A stretch of DNA of 64,000 nt from Microbispora corallina (GTDB taxonomy: Bacteria; Actinomycetota; Actinomycetes; Streptosporangiales; Streptosporangiaceae): assembly GCF_016863035.1 (NCBI RefSeq), contig NZ_BOOC01000015.1, positions 1 to 64,000 of the forward strand, given 5' to 3'. How positions within the stretch are numbered: position 1 is the first letter of the stretch; the number at the start of each line of letters is the position of its first letter. Below, piece after piece: positions 17,983 to 26,112 of the stretch. Under the pieces are notes generated by a model, which had not been told where the DNA came from, made no database searches, and was given only the letters and a program-made list of their open reading frames with translations. A program made the position numbers and the translations under genes.

Positions 17983-19256
17983 CGGGCCTCCTCCACCGTT
18001 CGCGCGAGCGCGTCGGCGAAACGCCAGCAGTCGTGGTAGGTCGAGTACAGCGGCGCCGGCGCGGCCCGCAGGATGTTCGGCTCCCGCGCGTCGGCGATCA
18101 CCCCGTGCTCGTGGCGCAGCCGCTTGGCCAGCTCGCCCGCGCTGCCGGTACCGAGCCGCAGCGACAGCTGGCTGCCCCGCCGGGCCGGGTCGCGCGGCGT
18201 GATCAGCGTGATCGGCCGCGTGGGCGCGACCTCGTCCAGCAGTGCCTCCAGGTAGCCGGTGAGCCGTTCGCTGCGGGCCCGCAGCGCGGCCATGCCGACC
18301 CTGTCGAAGATCTCGAGAGAGGTGCGGACCGGGCCCATCGCGTAGATCGGCGGGTTGGAGACCTGCCACGCGTCGGCCCGGGCCGGGGGACGGGAGACCG
18401 GGGCCATCTCGAAGCGGGTGGCCGGCTCGGTGCTCCACCAGCCCTCGAACCGCGGGACGGCGGGGTCGCCGAGGTGGCGCTCGTGGACGAACGCGCCCGC
18501 GAGCGCCCCCGGTCCCGCGTTCAGGTACTTGTACGAGCACCAGGCCGCGAAGTCGACCCCCCACTCGTGCAGCCGGAGCGGGACGTTGCCGGCGGCGTGG
18601 GCGAGGTCCCAGCCGACGAGGGCGCCGGCGGCCCGGCCCGCGTCGGTGATCGCCGGGATGTCCATGAGCTCGCCGGTGAGGTAGTTGACCCCGCCGAGCA
18701 GGAGGAGGGCGATCCCGTCCCCCTCCCGGCGGACGAGGTCCACGACGTCCTCGGTCCGCAGGGTGTCCTCGCCCGGCCGCGGGCGGAGGCGCACCACCGT
18801 CTCGTCCGGGTCGAGCCCGTGGAAGCGGGTCTGGCTGCGCACCGCGTAACTGTCCGAGGGGAAGGCGGTGTCCTCGATGACGATGCGGGTGCGCGCGCCG
18901 GCGGGCCGGTAGAACGACACCATGAGCAGGTGCAGGTTGACCGTCAGCGAGTTCATCACGACGGTCTCCGCGGGCAGCGCCCCGACCAGCCGGGCCGCGG
19001 CGTCCGTCAGCAGTTCGTGGTAGGGCAGCCAGGGGCGCTCCGCCTCCAGATGTCCCTCGACGCCGAGCCTCGCCCAGGCGTCCAGGTCGTCGAGCAGGTC
19101 GTCCCGGGTGGCCCGGGGCTGCAGGCCCAGGGAGTTCCCGGCCAGGTAGGCGACCTCGCCGTACCGGCCGCCCTCCGCGGGAGGGACGTGGAAGAGATCG
19201 CGGTGGCCGGGGTCGGCCGCGTCGCGCCGTCGCGCGTCGTCCTCGGTGAACGTCAT
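17979..19256 (-). CDS. kynU: Kynureninase
   Basis: A 425-residue PLP enzyme. YLAGNSLGLQP near the N-terminus, GWDLAHAAGNVPL with the PLP-ring Asp, and WCSYKYLNAGPGA with the Schiff-base Lys243 are all typical. It cleaves 3-hydroxykynurenine to 3-hydroxyanthranilate and alanine. It begins 14 nt after the dioxygenase gene, the only true gap in the operon, so its translation may start independently. Confidence 0.95.
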   Translation of the reverse strand: MTFTEDDARRRDAADPGHRDLFHVPPAEGGRYGEVAYLAGNSLGLQPRATRDDLLDDLDAWARLGVEGHLEAERPWLPYHELLTDAAARLVGALPAETVVMNSLTVNLHLLMVSFYRPAGARTRIVIEDTAFPSDSYAVRSQTRFHGLDPDETVVRLRPRPGEDTLRTEDVVDLVRREGDGIALLLLGGVNYLTGELMDIPAITDAGRAAGALVGWDLAHAAGNVPLRLHEWGVDFAAWCSYKYLNAGPGALAGAFVHERHLGDPAVPRFEGWWSTEPATRFEMAPVSRPPARADAWQVSNPPIYAMGPVRTSLEIFDRVGMAALRARSERLTGYLEALLDEVAPTRPITLITPRDPARRGSQLSLRLGTGSAGELAKRLRHEHGVIADAREPNILRAAPAPLYSTYHDCWRFADALARTVEEAR

Positions 19257-19270
19257 CGACTCCGCCTCGC

Positions 19271-20173
19271 TCAGATGACGGTCCTGGCGGACCAGATTTC
19301 CGGGAAGACCACCCGGGCCATGCTGCGCCGCAGCCAGGTGAGGCCCGCCGAGCCCCCGCTGCCCGGCTTCTCGCCCATGGTCCGCTGGACCGCCTTCACG
19401 TGCTGGTAGCGCCAGTCGCCGAACTGCTCCGCGAGCTCGGTCAGCGCCTCCGCGAGCATCCTGAGGTGGTTGTCGGGGGTGTCGGTCCGGTAGATCTCCA
19501 CCCAGGACGCCTCCACCGCGGGATGCGCCTCGTGCTCCTCGGCGACGTCACGCGTCAGCAGGACGCGCGGGATGTCGAAGCCCCGCCGCGCCAGCAGCGC
19601 GACGACGTCGTCCCACAGGCTCGGCGCGCGCAGGGTCTCGGCGAGCGCCGCGTGGACCTCCGGCTGCCGGTGGAACGGGCGCATCAGCGCGGCGTTCCTG
19701 AGGCCGAGGAGGAACTCCAGCTGCCGGTACATCGCGGACTGGAACCCCGAGGCCTCCCCGAGCAGGTCCCGGAAGCGGTTGAAGTCGGCCGGCGTCATCC
19801 AGCGCAGTCCCCGCCAGGCGGCGTTGAGCCCTTCGACGTGGAGCGCGGCCCGCCGCAGCGGGGTGAGCGCCCCCCACACGTCGTCCTCGCGTAACAGCTT
19901 CTGCGCCTCGCGCAGCTCGAAACAGGTCAGGCCGAAGTACAGCTCCATGATCTGGCTGATCATGAGGAAGGACATCTCGCCCGTGTCCTCGCTCACGGTC
20001 CGCTGCAAGGAGTGCAGCGTGCTCGCGCGCACGTACATGTCGTACGGCAGGCCGTCGGCGAACTCCAGGGTGGGTTCGCCCGCGTTGCCGGCCGCCCTCG
20101 TCGTACGATCCTCGGCGTTTGACGGGCGCAGCGTCGCGGTGCCCGTCCGCGCGCCCCTATCGGTGCTCTCCAC
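19271..20173 (-). CDS. kynA: Tryptophan 2,3-dioxygenase
   Basis: A 300-residue heme enzyme and first gene of the operon. Signatures: LPYDMYVRASTLHSLQ, EMSFLMISQIMELYF, and the C-terminal heme-His region RYQHVKAVQRTMGEKPGSGG. It opens the indole ring of L-tryptophan to N-formylkynurenine. GTG 20173 is supported by GAGGGGAG seven bases upstream. The divergent Lrp/AsnC gene 160 bp away is the obvious candidate regulator. Confidence 0.95.
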   Translation of the reverse strand: MESTDRGARTGTATLRPSNAEDRTTRAAGNAGEPTLEFADGLPYDMYVRASTLHSLQRTVSEDTGEMSFLMISQIMELYFGLTCFELREAQKLLREDDVWGALTPLRRAALHVEGLNAAWRGLRWMTPADFNRFRDLLGEASGFQSAMYRQLEFLLGLRNAALMRPFHRQPEVHAALAETLRAPSLWDDVVALLARRGFDIPRVLLTRDVAEEHEAHPAVEASWVEIYRTDTPDNHLRMLAEALTELAEQFGDWRYQHVKAVQRTMGEKPGSGGSAGLTWLRRSMARVVFPEIWSARTVI

Positions 20174-20333
20174 GTGTCGGCTCCCCTCAACAGGCGTGAT
20201 TTATGCGCCCTGAGTGACCCAATGGTCCCTCAACGGGGCAGACACCCGGAAGGAGCAGTTAACGGTACGATGCGCGACAAACCTACAGATGTACGGCCAA
20301 ATTGCCCGGACGCTTAACGAACCGAAGGTGGTC
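20174..20333. promoter_or_regulatory. Divergent promoter region of kynA operon and lrp-type gene
   Basis: This 160-bp gap must carry the promoter of the 12-gene catabolic operon and that of the regulator. It is locally AT-richer than the genes. I find no strong palindrome; TTAACG occurs twice (near 20259 and 20312) and TACAGATGTA near 20284, but neither is convincing as an Lrp box. Confidence 0.45.
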
Positions 20334-20810
20334 ATGGACGATATGGACTGGGCGCTCCTGCGCGAGTTGCAGGTCGACGCCCGGCTCTCCTTCAGCGAGC
20401 TGTCGCGCCGGGTGCACCTGTCGCCGCCCGCGGTGGCCGAGCGGGTCCGGCGGCTGGAGGAGTCGGGCGTCATCTCCGGCTACCACGCCCGGGTGGACCT
20501 GACGAGGACCGGCTGGCCGGTGATGGCCATCATCCGGATGTCCTGCTACGGCTCCCGCTGCATGCTGCGCGATCCGGCCGTGGGGGAGTGGCCGGAGATC
20601 CTGGAGATCCACCGGATCACCGGCGACGCCTGCTGCATCCTGAAGGTCGCCGCCCAGTCGATGGACGCCTTCGAGCGGGTCATCGACCGGCTCGCGCCCT
20701 ACGGGCAGCCGTCGAGCACGATGGTCCTGTCGACTCCGCTCTCGTGGCATCCGGTCACCCCTCCGGCGTCGCGGGCCGGCGACCCGCTGGGGCAGTCACG
20801 GGGCGACTGA
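20334..20810 (+). CDS. Lrp/AsnC family regulator, probable regulator of tryptophan catabolism
   Basis: A 158-residue regulator. The N-terminal winged helix reads MDDMDWALLRELQVDARLSF then LSRRVHLSPPAVAERVRRLE, the classic Lrp HTH, followed by a RAM ligand-binding domain. Lrp relatives sense amino acids. Divergent orientation from kynA suggests it senses tryptophan or kynurenine and switches the operon; that is inference. ATG 20334 has GAAGG upstream; longer in-frame starts lie in the intergenic DNA and lack homology. Its 3' end overlaps the convergent LLM gene by 15 bp. Confidence 0.9.
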   Translation: MDDMDWALLRELQVDARLSFSELSRRVHLSPPAVAERVRRLEESGVISGYHARVDLTRTGWPVMAIIRMSCYGSRCMLRDPAVGEWPEILEIHRITGDACCILKVAAQSMDAFERVIDRLAPYGQPSSTMVLSTPLSWHPVTPPASRAGDPLGQSRGD

Positions 20811-21857
20811 CGCCGGCGCCGGCTCCCGGCGCAGCAGCGGCAGCACCGCGGAGCCGAGCAGGTCCACGCCGCGCATGTCGGCGAGCCCGTGCGGCGTGCC
20901 GAACTCGACCCTGCGCACCCCGGCGTCGATGAGTGCCTGCGCCTGCGCGGCGACCTGTTCCGGGGTGCCGGAGAAGGCGAACAGGTCGAGCAGGTCGTCG
21001 GGGACGAGCCGGCCCGCGTCCCGGTGCCGGCCCGCGCCGACCAGCTCCCGCACCCGGGCGAGCAGGTCCGCGGGGATCTCGACGGTCGGATCCAGCTCGG
21101 CCACCACGGCGAGGTACATGGCGACCTCGGCGCGTGCCCGGTCCCGCGCCGCCGCCCCGTCGGCGTCCACCACGGTGACCGCTCCGAACACGATCCCGAC
21201 CTCTTCGCCGGCGCGGCCGGCGGCCAGCGCCCCGGCCCGCACGCGGTCCCGGATCACCGCCACCATGGCGGGGTTGGCGCTGCCGCCCACCTTGATCTCG
21301 TCGGCGATCCGGCCGGCGAGCGCCGCCCCCTTCGGCCCCCACGCGCCGATCAGCAGCGGCGGGTCGGGCCGGCGCACGGGGTACCGCAGGGCGGTGCCGG
21401 GGAGCAGCCGGAACACCCTGCCCTCGTAGCCGCCGGAGTCGCCCCGCAGCAGGCGGTAGACGACCTCGGCCGCCTCCTCGATGGCGGTCAGCGGCCGCGG
21501 CTGGCCGATGCCGACCGCGCCCAGCCAGGTCCCCCTGGCCAGGCCCAGGTACGCGCGGCCGTCCGACGCGAGGTCGAGCGCGGCGACCTGCCCGGCGATC
21601 TCGTAGGGCGCCATGGAGAAGGGGTTGAGGCAGGCCGCCCCCAGGCGCACGCGTCCGGTGACGGCGGCCATCTCGAGCAGGGGGAAGATCGGCGGCTGGT
21701 ACATCAGGTCGCCGAACACGGTCAGGACGTCGAAGCCGTGCTCCTCGGCGCCACGTGCCAGCCTGGCGTAGTCGCCGGCCCGCTTGTCGCTCTGCAGCCC
21801 GAGCCCGATCTCGACGTCGTTCGCCACGGGTTCTCCTCGCACGGTCAGGTCGGTCAT
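20796..21857 (-). CDS. LLM-class flavin/F420-dependent oxidoreductase
   Basis: A 353-residue luciferase-like TIM barrel. Seen: ARGAEEHGFDVLTVFGDLMYQP, TGRVRLGAACLNPFSMAPYE, DLASDGRAYLGLARGTW and a PDPPLLIGAWGPKGAALAGR strand, the usual cofactor-site segments of the group with F420- or FMN-dependent members. The substrate is unknown. It follows the TIGR04076 gene with only a few bases between, and the pair trails the XRE-cupin regulator. It is a distant paralogue of the LLM gene at 34082. Confidence 0.85.
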   Translation of the reverse strand: MTDLTVRGEPVANDVEIGLGLQSDKRAGDYARLARGAEEHGFDVLTVFGDLMYQPPIFPLLEMAAVTGRVRLGAACLNPFSMAPYEIAGQVAALDLASDGRAYLGLARGTWLGAVGIGQPRPLTAIEEAAEVVYRLLRGDSGGYEGRVFRLLPGTALRYPVRRPDPPLLIGAWGPKGAALAGRIADEIKVGGSANPAMVAVIRDRVRAGALAAGRAGEEVGIVFGAVTVVDADGAAARDRARAEVAMYLAVVAELDPTVEIPADLLARVRELVGAGRHRDAGRLVPDDLLDLFAFSGTPEQVAAQAQALIDAGVRRVEFGTPHGLADMRGVDLLGSAVLPLLRREPAPASVAP

Positions 21858-21863
21858 GTCAGG

Positions 21864-22205
21864 TCAGGTCAGGTCGGCGGAGTTCAGCCGGCGCCTGCAG
21901 GTGCGCTCCACCCGCATGACCAGGCGCTCCTCGGGGTCGGGGCAGGCGAACAGCGCGTCCTGGGCCAGCCAGTCTCCTGAGGCGAGGTCGCGCTGCTTGG
22001 CGGCCAGGAACGGCAGCACGGAGGCCAGGGCGTACACGCAGAAGTGGCGGCCCTCGGGGAGGCGCAGGTGGGCGCTGTCGGTCAGCTCGAAGTAGTCGCC
22101 GGGCGCCATGCCGCAGACCGACCGTCCCTCGATGTGGTCGACGCTCACCCGCAGGTCGTAGAGCTCCATGTCGCCGGCGCCCTCGGCGCCGTCGTGGTCG
22201 GCCAT
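21864..22205 (-). CDS. TIGR04076 family protein
   Basis: A 113-residue protein with GMAPGDYFEL, CVYALASVLPFLAAKQRDL and ACPDPEERLVMRVER, the spacing that defines the TIGR04076 family of unknown function. AGGAAGGAA precedes ATG 22205. It lies between the XRE regulator and the LLM oxidoreductase and is probably co-transcribed with both. A TCAGG direct repeat (three to four units) spans its stop codon and the next start. No biochemical role is known to me. Confidence 0.75.
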   Translation of the reverse strand: MADHDGAEGAGDMELYDLRVSVDHIEGRSVCGMAPGDYFELTDSAHLRLPEGRHFCVYALASVLPFLAAKQRDLASGDWLAQDALFACPDPEERLVMRVERTCRRRLNSADLT

Positions 22206-22233
22206 GCCGGTTCCTTCCGTCAGCGACCGGCGC

Positions 22234-22770
22234 TCAGGGCGTCGGCGGGTTGATGGCGAGCACGATCTCCGCGGGCGCGCCGGACGTGTTGCGGTAGCGG
22301 TGCGGCTGGCTGGAGTCGAACGTGATGCTCTCGCCCGCGGCGACGCTGTGCGTCACCCGCTCGAACTCGACGGTCAGCGTCCCCGCGACCACGTACGCGC
22401 ACTCCAGCGACGGGTGGCTCCACAGGTCCTCACTGGAGACCTCGCCGGGGGCGAGGACCGCGCGCAGCACCTCGAGCTGACCGTTGCCGGGGGTGAGCCG
22501 TTCGTACCGGATCTGGCCGTTGGGCGCGCCCAGGGTCGTCCGCTCGCCGGGCCTGCTGATCCACACCGACGGGGCGGCGGGATCCTCGAACAGCGAGGCG
22601 ATGGACTCGCCGAAGACGCCGGCGAGCCGGCGGAGGGTCGTCAGGCTGGGCTCGGTGACTCCCCGCTCCACCTGGCTGAGCAGCGTCGCGGACACCCCCG
22701 CCTGCTCGGCGAGGACGCGAAGGCTCATGCCCCGCGCCGTGCGCAGCTCGCGCAAGCGGTCTCCGATCAC
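22234..22770 (-). CDS. XRE-family regulator with C-terminal cupin domain
   Basis: A 178-residue regulator: N-terminal HTH_3 (LRTARGMSLRVLAEQAGVSA, then SQVERG and PSLTTLRRLA) and a cupin_2 sensor domain (ECAYVVAGTLTVEF, AGESITFDSSQPHRYRN) as in PuuR-like repressors. A palindrome CGTGCAG-N5-CTGCACG lies 33 bp upstream of its start and again upstream of the divergent transporter pair. It probably represses both directions and is released by the transported compound. Confidence 0.9.
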   Translation of the reverse strand: MIGDRLRELRTARGMSLRVLAEQAGVSATLLSQVERGVTEPSLTTLRRLAGVFGESIASLFEDPAAPSVWISRPGERTTLGAPNGQIRYERLTPGNGQLEVLRAVLAPGEVSSEDLWSHPSLECAYVVAGTLTVEFERVTHSVAAGESITFDSSQPHRYRNTSGAPAEIVLAINPPTP

Positions 22771-22802
22771 CCACGCCGCCCTTTCTTACCATCGCCGTGT
22801 CA

Positions 22803-22821
22803 CGTGCAGGTTAACTGCACG
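22803..22821. promoter_or_regulatory. Operator 1 for XRE-cupin regulator
   Basis: Perfect inverted repeat CGTGCAG-GTTAA-CTGCACG, 7-bp arms and 5-bp spacer, just upstream of the regulator gene. An identical-arm copy is found at 22946-22964. Confidence 0.75.
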
Positions 22822-22945
22822 CGTGGCATGCACCGTAGGGGGAGGCGGGGCCCACGTCAACGGCATGTTGGGCGGGCTTTCTGGCGGTTTGTCACAATTA
22901 GGGCCTTGACGGGGCTGCGGCGGAGACCCTAGCGTGCCCGCTCAA

Positions 22946-22964
22946 CGTGCAGTGAAGCTGCACG
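22946..22964. promoter_or_regulatory. Operator 2 for XRE-cupin regulator
   Basis: Perfect inverted repeat CGTGCAG-TGAAG-CTGCACG with arms and spacing identical to the site at 22803-22821. It lies about 46 bp before the DUF3311/symporter pair, where binding would block its promoter. Confidence 0.75.
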
Positions 22965-23009
22965 ATCGGGGTCGGCGGCCACGCCGCCGCTCGCACCTTC
23001 AGGAGAGTC

Positions 23010-23297
23010 ATGACATCGCTCCCTCCCCCCGAGCGAGCCCCGGCACGCCGGTCCACCGCTCATCGATGGCTGCTCGTGATCCCGTTCGTCTGGCAGGTCG
23101 CGCTCGTGCCGGTCGTCAACGACGTGCGGGCGACGCCACTGGAGATCCCGTTCCCCATGTTCTGGCAGATGCTCGGCATCGTCGCCACCTCCGTCGTCAT
23201 CGCGGCCGTGGTACGGCTCGACCGGGCGGCGGGCGTCGACGAGGAGGAGCGCCGGTTCGAGGCGGCCACCGAGACGACCGCGGGCGAGCCGGCATGA
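23010..23297 (+). CDS. DUF3311-type small membrane subunit of a solute symporter
   Basis: A 95-residue protein with two hydrophobic segments (LLVIPFVWQVALVPVVND and FWQMLGIVATSVVIAAVV) in the DUF3311 pattern. Such proteins are usually encoded just before a sodium:solute symporter and are thought to be small partner subunits. AGGAGA precedes ATG 23010, and the stop overlaps the symporter start (ATGA). Confidence 0.8.
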   Translation: MTSLPPPERAPARRSTAHRWLLVIPFVWQVALVPVVNDVRATPLEIPFPMFWQMLGIVATSVVIAAVVRLDRAAGVDEEERRFEAATETTAGEPA

Positions 23298-24811
23298 AGC
23301 TCGCCATCGTGCTGGTGATCGTGCTGGGCACCGCGGCCGGGGCCGTCGGGTACGGCCGCCGCGCCGCCGGGACGGCCAGCGTCAGCGAATGGGCGGTCGG
23401 CGGCCGGCGCCTCGGCACCCTGATCTTCTGGTTCATGAACGCCGGAGAGGTCTACACGACGTTCGCCGTCCTCGGCATCTCCGGCTACGCCTGGGCCCTC
23501 GGCGCCCCCGCCTACCTGGCCTTCTGCTCGGTCTCGCTGAGCTACGCGCTGGGCTACTGGCTGATGCCCAAGATCTGGCGCGCCGGCCGCGCGCACGGCC
23601 TGATCACCCAGGCCGACTTCTTCACCGCACGCTTCGGCGCTCCGTGGCTCGGCGTGGTCGCCGGCCTGGTCGGCATCGCCGCCCTGGTCGTCTACGTGCA
23701 GATCCAGCTGGTGAGCCTGAGCCTGATCGTGCAGCTCGCGCTCGGCGGGACCCTGTCGGCGACGGCGGCCGTCGTCGTCGCGGCGCTCGTCATGCTCGCC
23801 TTCGTCTATCTGGCCGGTCTCCGCTCGGCGGCGTTCGCCGCCGCCGTCAAGGACGTCCTCATGGTCGTCGTGGTGGTCCTGCTGTCGGCCACGGTGGCAG
23901 CGAAGGTGGGCGCCGCGTCGCTGTCCGACGTGTTCCGCCTCGCGGAGCGGGCGCATCCCGGCATAGGCAGGCTGCCCGGGCTCGACCCCGCGTCACCGAC
24001 CGGGCCGGTGTGGCTGATGACCTCGGCCCTCAATGTGGCCCTGGGCAACTGGGTGTTCCCGCACCTGTTCCAGGTCTCGTACGCGGCGCGGAGCGGGCGG
24101 GCGATCCGGCGCAACGCCGTCTGGCAGCCGCTGTACTCGCTCGCGTACTTCTTCGTCATCCTGCTCGGCTTCGCCGCGCTGACGGCCGGCACCGCCCCCG
24201 GCGGCGGCAACCCGAACGCGGCGCTGCTGCAGTTCGTCACCGACCGGTACCCGGCGTGGACCGTGGGCCTGGTCGCCGGTACCGGCTTCCTGCTCGCCCT
24301 CGCCCCCGGGTCGGTCCTGCTGCTGACCTGCGGCTCGCTGTTCGCCCGCAACGTCGTGGCGCCGCTGCGGAAGGGCCTCGACGACCGGCGGGCGCTGCTG
24401 CTGTCCAAGGTGTCGATGATCGGCTTCGCCGCGATCGCGGTGTGGCTGACGCTCGGCCGCAGCGAGTCGCTGGTCACGATCCTGCTCTACGCGTACTCCG
24501 CGATCGGGATGCTCGCACCCGCGGTGTTCCTCGCGTTCCTGTGGCGGCGCACCACGGCGATCGGCGTGCTGGCCGGCATCGTGGCCGGTTTCACCGCCCT
24601 GCTCGCCCCCTTCGCGAAGGACTTCTGGGCCGCGCACCTGCCCGACTGGGAGCCTGGACTGCTCGCCATGGCCGTCAACCTGGTGGTCGTCGTCGTGGTG
24701 AGCCTGGTGACGCCGCGACCCGGCGAGCGCGCCGTCGCGGTGGGGCTGGCGCTCGGCGCCGACGACGTCGCCGCAGGGGGACCGCCGGAGGTGGTCGCCG
24801 GCCGCGCCTGA
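23294..24811 (+). CDS. Sodium:solute symporter (SSS family)
   Basis: A 505-residue transporter with about 13 membrane segments. Family features include VSEWAVGGRRLGTLIFWF near the N-terminus, QADFFTARFG, and a long loop before LLAYAYSAIG-like helix 11-12 (here LLYAYSAIGMLAPAVFLAFL). SSS proteins import organic acids, amino acids or sugars with sodium. It is coupled to the DUF3311 subunit and under the XRE-cupin operator. The substrate cannot be read from sequence. Confidence 0.88.
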   Translation: MKLAIVLVIVLGTAAGAVGYGRRAAGTASVSEWAVGGRRLGTLIFWFMNAGEVYTTFAVLGISGYAWALGAPAYLAFCSVSLSYALGYWLMPKIWRAGRAHGLITQADFFTARFGAPWLGVVAGLVGIAALVVYVQIQLVSLSLIVQLALGGTLSATAAVVVAALVMLAFVYLAGLRSAAFAAAVKDVLMVVVVVLLSATVAAKVGAASLSDVFRLAERAHPGIGRLPGLDPASPTGPVWLMTSALNVALGNWVFPHLFQVSYAARSGRAIRRNAVWQPLYSLAYFFVILLGFAALTAGTAPGGGNPNAALLQFVTDRYPAWTVGLVAGTGFLLALAPGSVLLLTCGSLFARNVVAPLRKGLDDRRALLLSKVSMIGFAAIAVWLTLGRSESLVTILLYAYSAIGMLAPAVFLAFLWRRTTAIGVLAGIVAGFTALLAPFAKDFWAAHLPDWEPGLLAMAVNLVVVVVVSLVTPRPGERAVAVGLALGADDVAAGGPPEVVAGRA

Positions 24812-24908
24812 CAACCGCCGATCTTCCCGGCGTCCCCCGTGCGGATCTACACTCCGGGCACCCGTCGCTTCGCTAACTGCTTTGCTAACTGGCGGGGAGG
24901 CGCGAATT

Positions 24909-24925
24909 GTGAGAACGTTTGCGCA
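24909..24925. promoter_or_regulatory. LacI-type operator upstream of lacI-family gene
   Basis: The site GTGAGAACGTTTGCGCA is centred on AACGTT, the usual LacI-family core. It matches the site at 26039-26055 at 14 of 17 positions and lies 41 bp before the regulator start, so autoregulation is likely. Confidence 0.65.
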
Positions 24926-24965
24926 TCTTCGGCTCGGGTCAGCGACGCAAGTGGGAGGACGCAGC

Positions 24966-25985
24966 GTGGTCGTGGACCTTCGCAAGGTCGCCGCGGCGAG
25001 CGGGGTCTCCCTCAGCACGGCCTCCCGCGCGCTGTCGGGCTCCGGGCGGGTGAGCGCGGCCACCCGGGAGCGGGTCCGCCAAGTGGCGGAGGACCTGGGC
25101 TACCGGCCCAACGCGCTCGCCCGCGGCCTGCGCACGAACCACTCCCGGCTGATCGGGCTGGTCATCACGAACCTGGTCAACGCGTCCCTGCACGTGATCG
25201 CGGAGGTCGTGCACGACCGGCTCAAGGCGTCCGGCTACCACCTCGTGCTGTGCATCACCGGCGACGACGCCGGCGAGGAGCGCGCGTACGTGGAGACCCT
25301 GCGCGACCACAACGTGGACGGGGTCCTCGTCGTCGGGTCCGACGACGAGGCGGTCCAGTCGCTGCGGGAGACGGACATCCCCGCGATCCACCTCGCCCGG
25401 CGGCCGCGCCGCCCGGCGGGCGACTGCGTGCTGGGCGCCGACATCGAGGGGGCCCGGGAGGCCACCCGCTACCTGCTGGGGCTCTCCCATCAGCGGATCG
25501 CGGTGGTGGCCGGGCCGCCGGCGGTGACGTCCGGCTACGAGCGGCTCGCGGGGCACCGCCTGGCGCTGGACGAGGCAGGCGTCCCCTACCGCGACGACCT
25601 GGTCTTCCAGGGGCCGCTGGAGCCCGCGTGGGGCGCGGAGGCGGCCGCGCGCATGCTCGCGCTCCCCGAGGGGAGGCGGCCGACGGCGGTGCTGGTCACC
25701 AACCACGAGGCGGCCTTCGGGCTGCTGCCCGCGCTGCGCGAGCGCGGCGTGCGGATCCCCGGCGAGCTCAGCGTGCTCTGCTACGAGGACGCCGACATGC
25801 TGCGCTGGTGGGACCCGGGGATCACGGTGATGGACAACAACGCGGCCAGGATGGGCGACCTGGCGGTGAGCCTGCTCCTCGACCGCATCGTCGCGAACCC
25901 CGGCTCGACGGGGCAGACGCCGACCGAGTACCGCGTCGGCGCGCAACTGGTGATCCGCCAGTCATGCGTCATAGCCGAATCGTGA
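24966..25985 (+). CDS. LacI family transcriptional regulator
   Basis: A 339-residue repressor. The N-terminal HTH, VDLRKVAAASGVSLSTASRA, is followed by the hinge YRPNALARGLR and a periplasmic-binding-protein-like sensor domain (SRLIGLVITNLVNASLHVIA, AVVAGPPAVTSGYERL). GGGAGGA six bases upstream supports GTG 24966. It precedes the ABC transporter operon, and the same operator occurs in front of both, so it should control uptake of the transported compound. LacI sensors usually bind sugars, but not always. Confidence 0.9.
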   Translation: MVVDLRKVAAASGVSLSTASRALSGSGRVSAATRERVRQVAEDLGYRPNALARGLRTNHSRLIGLVITNLVNASLHVIAEVVHDRLKASGYHLVLCITGDDAGEERAYVETLRDHNVDGVLVVGSDDEAVQSLRETDIPAIHLARRPRRPAGDCVLGADIEGAREATRYLLGLSHQRIAVVAGPPAVTSGYERLAGHRLALDEAGVPYRDDLVFQGPLEPAWGAEAAARMLALPEGRRPTAVLVTNHEAAFGLLPALRERGVRIPGELSVLCYEDADMLRWWDPGITVMDNNAARMGDLAVSLLLDRIVANPGSTGQTPTEYRVGAQLVIRQSCVIAES

Positions 25986-25992
25986 CCTTTCG

Positions 25993-26028
25993 ACCGGCCG
26001 GAACACCCTTGACACCGGATCGGCCGGT
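25993..26028. promoter_or_regulatory. Inverted repeat with embedded -35-like TTGACA
   Basis: Arms ACCGGCCG and CGGCCGGT (8 bp, perfect) flank 20 bases that contain TTGACA at 26009-26014. The repeat could end the lacI transcript or frame the ABC operon promoter. The expected -10 region (near 26032-26038) is weak, and the LacI site begins right after it. Confidence 0.4.
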
Positions 26029-26038
26029 GCAGGAAGTT

Positions 26039-26055
26039 GTGGAAACGTTTGCTCA
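26039..26055. promoter_or_regulatory. LacI-type operator upstream of ABC transporter operon
   Basis: The site GTGGAAACGTTTGCTCA, core AACGTT, is the second copy of the motif at 24909-24925. It lies 57 bp before the binding-protein start and just after the candidate promoter, a position suited to repression. Confidence 0.65.
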
Positions 26056-26112
26056 CGGCGGCCCGGACGACCGCCCTGCAACTCCCTCCGTAGTCCGGCC
26101 TTGGAGACCCGC

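Noticed and set aside
21840-21880. TCAGG direct repeats near the LLM start as an iteron or operator
   Set aside because: Only three to four short units across a stop/start junction; more likely chance or slippage, with no palindromic symmetry.
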